Shown piece after piece: positions 28,700-37,310 of a stretch of DNA of 64,000 bases (position 1 is its first letter; every line of letters begins with the position of its first letter). The position numbers and the translations under genes were made by a program. Source of the stretch: Marichromatium gracile (GTDB lineage: Bacteria > Pseudomonadota > Gammaproteobacteria > Chromatiales > Chromatiaceae). The stretch spans positions 124,001-188,000 of the forward strand of contig NZ_SMDC01000001.1 in the NCBI RefSeq assembly GCF_004343155.1. The letters are read 5' to 3'. A model generated the notes under the pieces. It was not told where the DNA came from. It saw nothing but the letters and a program-made list of their open reading frames with translations, and did not search any database.

Positions 28700-29335
28700 G
28701 ACACGACCTCGTCGACCGACTCGTCACCCACATCGATCCGCGTCGCTCCGCAGCCTCGGCACCTGTGGATAAGTCTGGGGACAGACGGCGACGAGCGCCT
28801 ATCAAACAGCATCACCACGGTGACCCGAGGGTTTTGAACAGATTTTGACCATCAAAAAAACTGTCTTAAAAATCATTGAGTTAAAAATCATTCGTGAATT
28901 TTACCGGAAATGAACCCAACCATATCATCAAGACCGACACCAGCCCGCCGCTCTGTGAATGAAGTCTTCTCCCGACGGCGCTAGTGAGCCGCCGCGATGG
29001 GTCGGAGAGCATCCCATGACACACTCATTGAGCAACCTCGGTGGCGCCATTCATCCCCAGCACGACAGACGTTTCAATGAGTGCGCACAACGCTCGAGCG
29101 CGCCCGAATCATTCGTCCGCCGTGGATCAACGGATGCTTGGCGTCGGCAACCATTCGGTCATCCAGAGGTCATTGAAGATGACCGTCTGTCGGCTCGTCT
29201 TCTGGATCCAGCCGGCAATCCACCCAGGAAGAGGTAAAACCTTGCTTGCAGAAAGGATAACGGTCTGCGCGCAATGACTTGCGCAGGACGATCAAGTCTG
29301 TATCATGCAGGCAAATTCCGAGCCGCATTCCCGCT
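28700..29335. other. Intergenic region with a DnaA box and an AT-rich stretch
   Basis: No gene is seen in about 635 bases. TGTGGATAA, a perfect DnaA box, lies at 28764-28772. A strongly AT-rich patch at about 28838-28920 contains two direct copies of TTAAAAATCATT 16 bases apart. Short open frames from 28959 to 29277 lack protein character. A possible promoter for the HNH gene is TTGCGC (29279-29284), 16 bases, TATCAT (29301-29306). Confidence 0.55.
28764..28772 (-). promoter_or_regulatory. DnaA box upstream of priA
   Basis: The nine bases are TTATCCACA on the minus strand, a perfect match to the E. coli DnaA consensus, and lie 65 bases upstream of the priA start codon. I found no second good match in this intergenic region. 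Confidence 0.6.
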
Positions 29336-29941
29336 ATGTTGTCATTGAATCAACAGGTACTGCGAACGGATCTGGCAGGCATGCCACTCGAGTGGATCGA
29401 CTATCGCGTCGCCGCCCGGCTCTATTATCTCGGGCAGGTCGCCTATGCCTGCGGCCACACCCTGTTCCGGCTCTACGGCGGGGTCAATGCGCATACCCGG
29501 TTGCGCAGTCAATTGGTGATCCACTCGATCATCGCCACCTACGGCAATCATCAGGCGATGGTCAAGCAGAAGGACGACTATGTGCCGCCGCTCTCCAATC
29601 GCACCCTGTTCCAGCGCGACGACCACATCTGTCTCTACTGCGGCCAGCGCTTCTCGACACGCCATCTCTCGCGCGACCATGTGCGCCCGACCAGCAAGGG
29701 CGGCGAGGACCACTGGAACAACGTCGTCACCGCCTGCATGCGCTGCAACAACATCAAGGCCGGGCGCTCGCCCGAGGACGCCGGCATGGAGCTGCTGGCG
29801 GTGCCCTTCACCCCCAATCATGCCGAGTACATCTATCTGATGGGCCGTCACGTCCTCGCCGATCAGATGGAGTTCCTGCGCGCCCACTTCCCACGCACCA
29901 GCCCGCTGCACCGACGCATCCTCACGCGAGGGACGCAGTGA
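29336..29941 (+). CDS. HNH endonuclease family protein
   Basis: This 201-residue protein has a central HNH nuclease module: CLYCGQRF, then LSRDHVRPTSKGGEDHWNNVVTACMRCNNIKAG. Here DH and NN supply the HNH residues, and two CxxC pairs bind structural zinc. The N-terminal region (LAGMPLEWIDYRVAARLYYLGQVAYACG) is typical of a widespread proteobacterial stand-alone HNH family, of unknown biological role, that is not linked to restriction. I chose the ATG at 29336 because this region begins there. Its stop overlaps the kinase-like gene by four bases (GTGA), so the pair is probably co-translated. No intron or phage context is visible. Confidence 0.85.
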   Translation: MLSLNQQVLRTDLAGMPLEWIDYRVAARLYYLGQVAYACGHTLFRLYGGVNAHTRLRSQLVIHSIIATYGNHQAMVKQKDDYVPPLSNRTLFQRDDHICLYCGQRFSTRHLSRDHVRPTSKGGEDHWNNVVTACMRCNNIKAGRSPEDAGMELLAVPFTPNHAEYIYLMGRHVLADQMEFLRAHFPRTSPLHRRILTRGTQ

Positions 29942-30819
29942 GCCTGAGCCTGGAGCAGGCGCTGGCCGCGCGCATCGGCGCGGCCAGCGGCCAGCCCTTC
30001 CACCCCGAGCGCCGGCGCACCCTGCACGGCGGCTGCATCAATCATGCGCTGGTGCTCGAATCCGGCGCACGCGGTTATTTCGTCAAGCTCAACAGCCCGG
30101 AGCGACTGACGATGTTCGAGGCCGAGGCCGAGGGGCTCGAGACCCTGGCCGGAGCCGCGGCGATCCGCGTGCCGCGACCGATCTGCTGCGGTCTGGCCGA
30201 GGGGCACAGCTTCCTGGCGATGGAGTACCTCGCGCTCGACGGTCGGCTCGACCCGGTGCGCGCCGCCCACGGGCTGGCGGCGCTGCACCGCACCAGCGCC
30301 GAGCGCCACGGCTGGCATCGCGACAACACCATCGGCTCGACCCCGCAGCACAACGCACCCTGCGCCGACTGGGCCGAGTTCTGGCGCGAGCGACGACTGC
30401 GCCCGCAACTCGAGCTGGCCGCCGCCCAGGGGCACGGCGGCGCCCTGCAGCGCGCCGGCGAGCGCCTGCTGCTCGGGGTCGACGCCCTGCTCGATCACGC
30501 ACCGACACCCTCGCTGCTGCACGGCGACCTCTGGGGCGGCAACATCGGCGCCACCGCAGACGGCGCCCCGGTGATCTTCGACCCCGCCGTCTATCACGGC
30601 GATCGCGAGACCGACCTGGCGATGACCGAGCTGTTCGGCGGCTTCGGTCCGGCGTTCCACGCCGCCTACCGCGAGGCCTGGCCGCTGGCGCCGGGCTATG
30701 CGGTACGCAAGACCCTCTACAACCTCTATCACGTGCTCAACCACCTCAACCTGTTCGGCGGCGGTTATCGCCAGCAGGCCCAGGGGATGATCGAGCAGCT
30801 GCTCGCCGAGCTGGGCTGA
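29938..30819 (+). CDS. Fructosamine-3-kinase family protein
   Basis: This 293-residue member of the fructosamine/ketosamine-3-kinase family has an APH-like kinase fold. Visible are the N-lobe HGGCINHALVLESGARGYFVKLN, the MEYLAL hinge near residue 100, the catalytic loop LLHGDLWGGNIG (near 198) and the metal-binding VIFDPAVYHGDRETDLAMTELFGGF. Bacterial homologues are thought to phosphorylate glycated amines and so repair glycated proteins. It starts at GTG 29938, overlapping the HNH gene stop. Confidence 0.9.
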   Translation: MSLSLEQALAARIGAASGQPFHPERRRTLHGGCINHALVLESGARGYFVKLNSPERLTMFEAEAEGLETLAGAAAIRVPRPICCGLAEGHSFLAMEYLALDGRLDPVRAAHGLAALHRTSAERHGWHRDNTIGSTPQHNAPCADWAEFWRERRLRPQLELAAAQGHGGALQRAGERLLLGVDALLDHAPTPSLLHGDLWGGNIGATADGAPVIFDPAVYHGDRETDLAMTELFGGFGPAFHAAYREAWPLAPGYAVRKTLYNLYHVLNHLNLFGGGYRQQAQGMIEQLLAELG

Positions 30820-30910
30820 ACGGTCGACGCTTGCGCACACCCTCTGTCGTCGAGATGACGACTGTGTTAAAAGTGCGCCCAAGTCACCGCAGTCTGGCCT
30901 GGACCCCGGC

Positions 30911-31450
30911 TTGAACTATCAAGACGCCTTCCGTACCCCGCGCGAATTGCTGATCCTGCGTCACGCCAAGTCCGACTGGGACGCCGGCGCCGCCACCGAC
31001 TTCGCCCGCCCCCTGGCCAAGCGCGGACGACGCGACGCGCCGCGGATCGGCGCCTGGCTCTATCGCGAGGGACTGGTCCCCGATCAGGTCCTCAGCTCGC
31101 CGGCCGAGCGCGCCCGCCAGACCGCGATCATGGTCTGCAAGCGGCTCGACTTCGACAAGCGTCGCATCCTCTGGCAACCGGGCCTCTACGAGGCCGACCT
31201 GCCCGCCCTGCTCGAGATCCTCGCACAGTGTCCGCAAGCGGCCGCTACGGTGCTGCTGGTCGGCCACAACCCCGGCCTCGAGCAGCTGCTCCAGTATCTC
31301 GCCGGAGATGATCTCGAGCCGCCGGAACACGGCAAGCTGCTGCCCACCGCGGCACTCGTCCGGCTGGAGATGCCGGCGGATTGGACGCGGCTCGAACCCG
31401 GCTGCGCCAATCTGCTCGCGCTCACCCGGCCGCGTCAGCTCGCCGACTGA
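30911..31450 (+). CDS. sixA: Phosphohistidine phosphatase SixA
   Basis: This 179-residue histidine phosphatase has the SixA form: ELLILRHAKSDWD near residue 12, LSSPAERARQTA near 61 and the second His in VLLVGHNPGLEQLL near 116. In E. coli SixA removes phosphate from phosphohistidine on phosphorelay or nitrogen-PTS proteins. The start is TTG at 30911. Its 3' end overlaps the convergent feoB gene by 29 bases, an unusually long tail-to-tail overlap. Confidence 0.9.
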   Translation: MNYQDAFRTPRELLILRHAKSDWDAGAATDFARPLAKRGRRDAPRIGAWLYREGLVPDQVLSSPAERARQTAIMVCKRLDFDKRRILWQPGLYEADLPALLEILAQCPQAAATVLLVGHNPGLEQLLQYLAGDDLEPPEHGKLLPTAALVRLEMPADWTRLEPGCANLLALTRPRQLAD

Positions 31451-33773
31451 TCTCCGGCCTCCCCGCCCAACGTCGCAGCCCCAGCAACACCGCCACCAGC
31501 GCCGTCAGACCGCCGCCGATCCACAGCCCGGCACCGAGCGGATCGCGGGCGAAGGTCGCGGCCTGATAGAAGATCACCGCGACCAGATAGGCGACGCCGG
31601 TGGTCCAGGCGGCGACGAAGACTGCCCAGCGCGCCCCGGCCTCGCGCACGATGGCGCCGATGGTGGCGACGCAGGGGAAGTAGAGCAGCACGAACAGCAG
31701 ATAGGCGAAGGCCCCGGCCTGGCCGTCGAAGCGCTCGATCATGGCCCCGAAGGTCGCATCCCGCACCCCCTGAACGGCGGCCGCCTCGGCGCTGTCGGCC
31801 AGCTCGCCGACGTCGAGCCCGAGCGGGTCGAGCACCCGCGCACCGAGCGCGCCGAGGTTGTCGCCGATGCTGGCCACCGCCTCGCCGAGCCGGGCGCCGA
31901 GCGCGAAGGTATCATCGTCCGCCGCCGCCGCGGCGCCCTCCTCCTCGGCGAGCCGGCCATAGAGCGAGTCGAGGGTGCCGACGATCACCTCCTTGGCGAG
32001 CACCCCGGAGATCACCCCGAGCACCGCCGGCCAGTTGTCCTCCTCGATCCCCAGCGGCGCGAACAACGGGGTGGCGGCACGGCTGGCGGCGGCGAGCACC
32101 GACTGGTCGCTGTCCTCGTTGCCGAGGCTGCCGTCGCTGCCGACGCTCGAGAGCAGGTTGAGCGCCAGCACCATCAGCACGATCACCTTGCCCGCCCCGC
32201 GCAGGAACAGCCGCACCCGGTCCCAGGTACGCAGCGCCACGCCACGCAGGGTCGGCAGGTGGTAGGGCGGCAGCTCCATCAGCAGCCCGGCACTCTCGCC
32301 GCGCAGCAGGCTGTGCTTCATCGCCAGCCCGCTGAGCACCGCCGCGGCGATACCGACGAGATAGAGCGCGAACACCAGGTTCTGCCCCGAGTGCGGGAAG
32401 AAGGCGGCGGCGAACAGCGCATAGACCGGCAGCCGCGCACCGCACGACATGAAGGGGTTCATCAGGATGGTGAGCTTGCGCTCGCGCTCGTGCTCCAGGG
32501 TGCGGGTGGCCATCACCGCCGGGACGTTGCAGCCGAAGCCGACGATCAACGGTACGAAGGCCTTGCCGGGCAGCCCGATCGAGCGCATGAAGCGATCCAT
32601 GACGAAGGCCGCGCGCGCCATGTAGCCCGAGTCCTCGAGGATCGAGAGCACGATGTAGAGACTGGCGATGATGGGGATGAAGGTGCCGACCACCTGCAAC
32701 CCGCCGCCGATGCCCTGGGCGAGTACCAGTTCGAGCCAGCCCGGGGCGCCGAGCGCGCCGAGCAGCGCGGCGGTACCGTCGACGAAGAGTGCACCGCCGG
32801 CGAGATCGAAGAAGTCGATGAAGGCACCACCGACGTTCATGGTGAACATAAACATCAGATAGATCATCAACAGGAACAAAGGGATACCGAAGGCGCGGCT
32901 GAGCACCACCCGGTCGATGCGATCGGAGAGGTTGCGTGCCGCCGCGCCGCGCGCGCGCGACACCCGCTGCGCCAGGGCGTGGGCATGGCCGAAGCGGGTG
33001 TCGGCGATGTGCAGATCGGCCTCGTCGCCGACGCGTTCGGCGATCTCGGCGCGTGCCTGCGCAGCGAGTGCGCGCGCCTCGGGCGTGGCGGCATGTTCGG
33101 CATCGGGGTCGGACTCGAGCAGCTTGAGTGCGAGCCAGCGGGCGTTGGCGCGCGGCTGCGCCGGGTCACAGGTCGCCGCCAGACGCTCGATCGCCTCCTC
33201 GACGCAGTCGCCCTGGGCGAGTGCGTGTCCACCCGGTTCACGCCCCTCGGCCACCGCCAGCACCCGCGCCTGCAGCTCGGTGAGCCCCTCGCGGGTGACC
33301 GCCACCACCGGCACCACCGGACAGCCGAGCGCGGCGGCGAGCGCGGCGACATCGATCTCCACCCCGCGCTTGCGCGCCACGTCCATCATGTTGAGCGCGA
33401 CCACCAGGTCGACGCCCATCTCCAGGAGCTGTACGGTGAGATAGAGATGACGCTCGAGGTTGGCGGCATCGATCACGTTGACGATCAGCCCGGCCTCGCG
33501 CGCGAGCAGATAGTCGCGGGTGACCCGCTCGTCGAGCGAGCTGGCATCGAGCGAATAGATCCCCGGCAGGTCGATCACCCGCAACCGCCGACCATCGAGT
33601 TCGAGCGCACCCTCCTTGCGCTCGACCGTCACCCCGGGCCAGTTGCCGGTGGTCTGGCGGATCCCGGTCAGGGCATTGAACAGCGCCGACTTGCCGCAGT
33701 TGGGGTTGCCGGCCAGGGCAAGGGTCAGCGGGGCCGGACGTTGATCATCGAGAGGGGTAAGGGTCGCCGTCAT
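31422..33773 (-). CDS. feoB: Ferrous iron transporter B
   Basis: This 783-residue inner-membrane Fe(2+) transporter has an N-terminal GTPase domain with G1 GNPNCGKSALFN (near residue 22), the G3-like DLPGIYSL (near 70) and NMMDVA as G4 (near 129). A helical GDI domain follows, and then a membrane domain of about eight helices. Gate motifs include GFGCNVPAVMATRTLE (near 420) and the downstream GCxVP-like repeat. It is the second gene of feoAB; no feoC is present. High-affinity ferrous uptake suits an anaerobic or microaerobic lifestyle. It overlaps sixA at the 3' end. Confidence 0.97.
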   Translation of the reverse strand: MTATLTPLDDQRPAPLTLALAGNPNCGKSALFNALTGIRQTTGNWPGVTVERKEGALELDGRRLRVIDLPGIYSLDASSLDERVTRDYLLAREAGLIVNVIDAANLERHLYLTVQLLEMGVDLVVALNMMDVARKRGVEIDVAALAAALGCPVVPVVAVTREGLTELQARVLAVAEGREPGGHALAQGDCVEEAIERLAATCDPAQPRANARWLALKLLESDPDAEHAATPEARALAAQARAEIAERVGDEADLHIADTRFGHAHALAQRVSRARGAAARNLSDRIDRVVLSRAFGIPLFLLMIYLMFMFTMNVGGAFIDFFDLAGGALFVDGTAALLGALGAPGWLELVLAQGIGGGLQVVGTFIPIIASLYIVLSILEDSGYMARAAFVMDRFMRSIGLPGKAFVPLIVGFGCNVPAVMATRTLEHERERKLTILMNPFMSCGARLPVYALFAAAFFPHSGQNLVFALYLVGIAAAVLSGLAMKHSLLRGESAGLLMELPPYHLPTLRGVALRTWDRVRLFLRGAGKVIVLMVLALNLLSSVGSDGSLGNEDSDQSVLAAASRAATPLFAPLGIEEDNWPAVLGVISGVLAKEVIVGTLDSLYGRLAEEEGAAAAADDDTFALGARLGEAVASIGDNLGALGARVLDPLGLDVGELADSAEAAAVQGVRDATFGAMIERFDGQAGAFAYLLFVLLYFPCVATIGAIVREAGARWAVFVAAWTTGVAYLVAVIFYQAATFARDPLGAGLWIGGGLTALVAVLLGLRRWAGRPEISRRADAAG

Positions 33774-33818
33774 CGCTTCGATCCTGGTGTTGGGGCTCGC
33801 GGGGTGTTGATCGCGCGC

Positions 33819-34088
33819 TCAGTCGAGGTCGTTGTCGTTGCGGGCCTCGGGGTCGACACACACCCGCACCTTCTCGGCCACCCCGAAGCCCATGGCGATC
33901 CGACCACCGCCGGTGGCGAGCACCAGTCCCTGCCCGCGGCGCTGTACCACGCTGAGCTGGCTGCCCTGGCGCAGCCCGAGTGCGAGCAGACGGCGGGTCA
34001 GGTGACGTCCACCCTGGATCTCGACGATACGTGCCGGGGTGTCGTGCTGGAGTTCGGACAGGGGGATGGGCGATGCGGTATGCGACAT
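33819..34088 (-). CDS. feoA: Ferrous iron transport protein A
   Basis: This 89-residue SH3-like cytosolic protein is the partner of FeoB. Its sequence is typical: IPLSELQHDTPARIVEIQGG, RLLALGLRQGSQLSVVQRRG and IAMGFGVAEKVRV. I chose the ATG at 34088 by family length; the frame remains open upstream without domain character. It lies 45 bases before feoB. I found no convincing Fur box upstream. Confidence 0.92.
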   Translation of the reverse strand: MSHTASPIPLSELQHDTPARIVEIQGGRHLTRRLLALGLRQGSQLSVVQRRGQGLVLATGGGRIAMGFGVAEKVRVCVDPEARNDNDLD

Positions 34089-34455
34089 GGCTGATGGGTC
34101 TGGACCGATAACGAGGGGCGGCTGCGACTGCGAATCAATCGAGCCGGGTCGATCATCGAAGCATAACCCGAACCGTGCCTGCGCCGCAGTCACGCCGACG
34201 CCACCGCCCTGGGGAACCCGGGGCGCAACGGGCTGATCGGAGGGATCAATCGGCCGGCGACGGGCGCGGCGGACAACGCATGCTCGAAAACCCGCCCCGG
34301 ACGATCCATGTTGATGAACAGGCGAGCGCCGCGACCGGGCCGGTCGCGCCGGGATGCCGCTTGCGGGAGCAGGCGAACTGGCAGAGGATGCGCCACCCCG
34401 GCCCCAGCGAGTCGGGCGTTCAACACTCGATCGAGGTTTCTTTGGGCGGATACAG
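34089..34455. other. Divergent intergenic region between feoAB and the L,D-transpeptidase gene
   Basis: Nothing convincing was found besides upstream sequence for the two divergent units. GGGCGGA before 34456 is a possible ribosome binding site. Confidence 0.4.
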
Positions 34456-35430
34456 ATGCAGACACAGGTCTTGATGAAACGGGGATTCACCAACGCTCGT
34501 CGCACACTGGCGGCCAGTCTCGCCGGCGCCCTGGCGCTGACCATCGCCGGGGCCGGACACGCCGAGACCTATCGGCTCGAACACCCGGGCGACAGCGTCA
34601 TCGGCTTCCCGTTCTATTTCACCACCCGCGCCGACGACACCCTGCTCGATGTCGCCCGCCAGAACAACCAGGGCTTCGAGGACATGCGCAGCGCCAACCC
34701 CGAGGTCGACATGTGGGTCCCGGGCGCGGGCACCGAGGTGATGGTACCGACCTTCTACGTGCTGCCCGATGCGCCGCGCCAGGGCATCGTCATCAACCGC
34801 CCCGAGAAGCGGCTCTATTTCTATCCCCCGGACGACCCGGAAGAGGTCCGCTCCTACGCCATCAGCGTCGGTCGCGAGGGCATGGACACACCGCTGGGCG
34901 GCTTCACCATCATCGAGAAGAAGCGCGACCCGAGCTGGACTCCGGGCCCCAATGTGCGCGCCGCCCACGCCGCCTATGGCGACATCCTGCCGGCGGTGGT
35001 GCCGCCCGGACCGGACAACCCGCTGGGACAGTTCGCGATGCGGCTGAGCAACCCGGAGTACCTGATCCACGGCACCAGCAAGCCCTGGGGGCTGGGGATG
35101 GAGGTCAGCGCCGGCTGTATCCGGCTCTACCCGGAGGGGATCGAGGAGCTGTTCTCGCTGACCGAGCTGCGCACCCAGGTCACCATCGTCGACCAGCCCT
35201 ACAAGTTCGGCTGGCGCGGCGACGATCTCTATCTGGAGGTGCACGTCAATCGCGAGGGCAAGCGGGTCACGGCCCGCGAGGCGGTCCCGACTGCGCTCGC
35301 CGAGGCCGAGGGGGTGGAGATCGACTGGCGCGAGGTGCAGCGCGCCATCGACGAGAACACCGGTGTCCCACGGGCCGTGGGACACCGGACGCACTCAGAT
35401 CAAGCGCCTTACTTGCCCATGATCTTCTGA
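34456..35430 (+). CDS. L,D-transpeptidase (YkuD / ErfK-YbiS family)
   Basis: This 324-residue periplasmic enzyme either makes 3-3 peptidoglycan crosslinks or attaches lipoprotein to peptidoglycan. A signal peptide ends near GAGHAET (residues 1-40 from the 34456 ATG; ATG 34474 is a plausible alternative). A LysM-like segment (FTTRADDTLLDVARQNNQG) follows, then the YkuD domain GIVINRPEKRLYFYPPD. The catalytic motif is HGTSKPWGLGMEVSAGCIRLYPE, with both His and the nucleophilic Cys present. The architecture matches YbiS/ErfK/YcfS-type enzymes, which link Braun lipoprotein through its C-terminal Lys. The facing gene encodes exactly such a lipoprotein, and the two 3' ends overlap by 22 bases. Confidence 0.93.
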   Translation: MQTQVLMKRGFTNARRTLAASLAGALALTIAGAGHAETYRLEHPGDSVIGFPFYFTTRADDTLLDVARQNNQGFEDMRSANPEVDMWVPGAGTEVMVPTFYVLPDAPRQGIVINRPEKRLYFYPPDDPEEVRSYAISVGREGMDTPLGGFTIIEKKRDPSWTPGPNVRAAHAAYGDILPAVVPPGPDNPLGQFAMRLSNPEYLIHGTSKPWGLGMEVSAGCIRLYPEGIEELFSLTELRTQVTIVDQPYKFGWRGDDLYLEVHVNREGKRVTAREAVPTALAEAEGVEIDWREVQRAIDENTGVPRAVGHRTHSDQAPYLPMIF

Positions 35431-35606
35431 TACATGCGATCCAGGCGCTCGGTGTTGGCGTTGCAGCACGCCTGAGCGCTGTTGGCGGTGTCGAGCGCCT
35501 GCTGCGCCATGTCGCGAGCGGTCTGGTCGGTCGCGCAACCGCCGAGCAGCGATGCGCCAAGGAGAGCAGCGAGGGACAGGGAAGCGAGCTTGACGGTCTT
35601 GGTCAT
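35409..35606 (-). CDS. Lpp-like outer-membrane lipoprotein
   Basis: This 65-residue lipoprotein has a signal ending in the lipobox LLGGC, so mature Cys is at about residue 24. A short alanine-rich, heptad-like helix (DQTARDMAQQALDTANSAQ) follows. The C-terminus is RLDRMYQKIMGK, whose final Lys matches the residue by which Braun lipoprotein is joined to peptidoglycan (E. coli ends ATKYRK). Size and layout are those of Lpp/OprI. An adjacent pair of Cys near residue 47 is odd for this family. It is convergent with the L,D-transpeptidase, its likely partner enzyme. The ATG at 35606 is set by the signal peptide. Confidence 0.82.
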   Translation of the reverse strand: MTKTVKLASLSLAALLGASLLGGCATDQTARDMAQQALDTANSAQACCNANTERLDRMYQKIMGK

Positions 35607-35977
35607 TGGTAATGTCTCCATTGATCGGCTCAAGGCCTTTGTTGGTATAACACATTTACCCGGGACTGACCTCCGCGCGCGGACCGGCCAGTCCCGAGGC
35701 CGGGGCTGGCCGAGTTGGCGAAGTGGTCTCTGACCCTTAAGGTCCAGTGTGCCGGCCCCGGTCCCACCATTCCAGAGAGGCGACCGGACGCCGTGCTCTG
35801 AGAGTGCGTCAAGCATGACTCAACATCAAGCCCATCACGGCCAAGTTCTGCTATTTTTCTCCGCCACCGCCGTGGCCGGCGACCACAGACCATCCAACCG
35901 ATCAAGGCAAGCATCCATGTCCGCATCCCCCATCCCCCTCACCGCCCGCCCGTGGCGCGCGTGCTGAGGCCCCGTCC
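35607..35977. promoter_or_regulatory. Region upstream of the Lpp-like gene and the chorismate-lyase-like gene
   Basis: No gene is seen. A TTATAC-type -10 lies at about 35645-35650 on the minus strand with a weak -35. Upstream, GGGACTG (35662-35668) and CAGTCCC (35689-35695) enclose a perfect TCCGCGCGCGGA palindrome (35672-35683), giving a large hairpin or operator-like structure. Confidence 0.5.
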
Positions 35978-36559
35978 ATGCACCGCTATTACGGACTCCC
36001 CGACCAGGGCCCGGCACAATCGACCTTCCGCTGCGACGGCTTCCTGCGCAACGGTCAGCTGCGCGCGCCGAACGGCGCCAGCCTCGCGCTCGCCGCACTG
36101 CCCCCCTTCCTGCGCGCCCTGCTGGTTACCGACGGTACCGTCACCAAGATCCTCGAGGCCTACTTCTGGGAACCGGTGACGGTCGACACCGTCGAGCAAC
36201 GCTTCGAGCACGCCGCCGCCACGGTCCCCTGGGTCGAGGTCGCCGAGGGCGATCGCTGCCTGTTGCGCGACGCGCGGCTGCGCGGCGACGACAGCGGTCG
36301 CAGCTTCGCCGAGGCCTTCTCGCTGATCCGCACCGACCTGATCCCCGCCGACTTCCGCCAGCGCCTGATCGATCGCGAGATCGGTATCGGCGTGCTGATC
36401 CGCGACAGTGGACTGGAGAGCTATCGCGAGGTACTCGACGTCGGTCTGGTTCAGGACGGCGCCGAGCCGAGCGCGGTCTACCGCACCTACCGCATCATCA
36501 TCGAGCGCCACCCGGTGATCCTGATCACCGAGTACTTCCCCCTCGCGCTCTATCGCTGA
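35978..36559 (+). CDS. Chorismate lyase-like protein (UbiC / DUF98 type)
   Basis: This 193-residue protein resembles chorismate pyruvate-lyases of the DUF98 group, which make 4-hydroxybenzoate for ubiquinone synthesis. Recognisable segments are LPPFLRALLVTDGTVTKILEAYFWEPV (residues 40-67), REIGIGVLIRDSGLESYREVL (near 128-150) and YRTYRIIIERHPVILITEYFP at the end. ubiA is not adjacent. The specific reaction is inferred from family resemblance, and the sequence is divergent from E. coli UbiC. Confidence 0.75.
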   Translation: MHRYYGLPDQGPAQSTFRCDGFLRNGQLRAPNGASLALAALPPFLRALLVTDGTVTKILEAYFWEPVTVDTVEQRFEHAAATVPWVEVAEGDRCLLRDARLRGDDSGRSFAEAFSLIRTDLIPADFRQRLIDREIGIGVLIRDSGLESYREVLDVGLVQDGAEPSAVYRTYRIIIERHPVILITEYFPLALYR

Positions 36560-37310
36560 GCCGATACGCCCACCGCCACATGGCGACGGGCGTCGCGATG
36601 ATGCGTGCCGCTCACCGGGCGACGTTTGCAAAGCCCTTGAACAAGTGTTTGAATGAATACACGTTCATGATCCTGCCGACGCTACGCAGATGGGGAGGTC
36701 AGGGCGTGGTCACGCACCACCCCGCCAACTCGCAAGCAGCCTAGAGCATACAGACATCGCCCCAGATCAATGCGGTCAGCCGCCCGCGCGACACGCGACG
36801 CGGTGATGGCTCGCACCCCGGGAAGCACTGGTGTGCTTCTCACGCGCTCCCCCCAGCACACCAGCCCGTGATCGGCGCCCCGAACACCGCCGATACCATC
36901 GGTGCCTGACACCGATGCCGTCTCCCGCCCCAGGGTGAGCGGTCGCCCGTGCGCGTCCGCATCATCATCGCCGACCGTCCGTGCGCGACCCGCGCCACCG
37001 CAACGCTGACGCCAGCACCCCCATCCGTCGAGCGCGCCCGGAAGGGCCGTGCCCGAGCGCGCCGATACGGCTCGACGACCATATCCAGCGCCCCCGGACA
37101 ACCGGTGCCGGGGCCGCCTCACCGGCCTCCAGCGCCATCGCGCTGGAGGTCGTCACCGTCAACACCACCGGATCATTGCATGGAGACAGCACCGCGCATC
37201 GCTCGCCCCACAGGCTCGCACCCTGACGTGTGCCGCACGGTTCCACACCCGGACCAGACCGGCGCGCGCTTCACCTATCAAACACGCATCATCTTTCTGT
37301 TGAGGTCATC
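36560..37310. other. Long intergenic region without a recognised gene
   Basis: About 750 bases lack a convincing gene; open frames in several phases have no protein character. An imperfect hairpin at 36566-36593 (ACGCCC...GGGCGT) may terminate the upstream gene. The inverted repeat ATGAA-N6-TTCAT at 36653-36668 lies in a GC-poor patch and could be an operator. The region may be a decayed gene. Confidence 0.45.

Noticed and set aside
28700-28920. Chromosomal replication origin
   Set aside because: Only one good DnaA box was found and there is no dnaA or dnaN neighbour; the AT-rich patch alone is insufficient.
29336-29941. Homing endonuclease or restriction enzyme
   Set aside because: The HNH protein has no intron, intein, methylase or phage neighbours and is coupled to a metabolic kinase gene.
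33774-34455. Fur box controlling feoAB
   Set aside because: No 19-base match to the GATAATGATAATCATTATC pattern better than chance was visible upstream of feoA.
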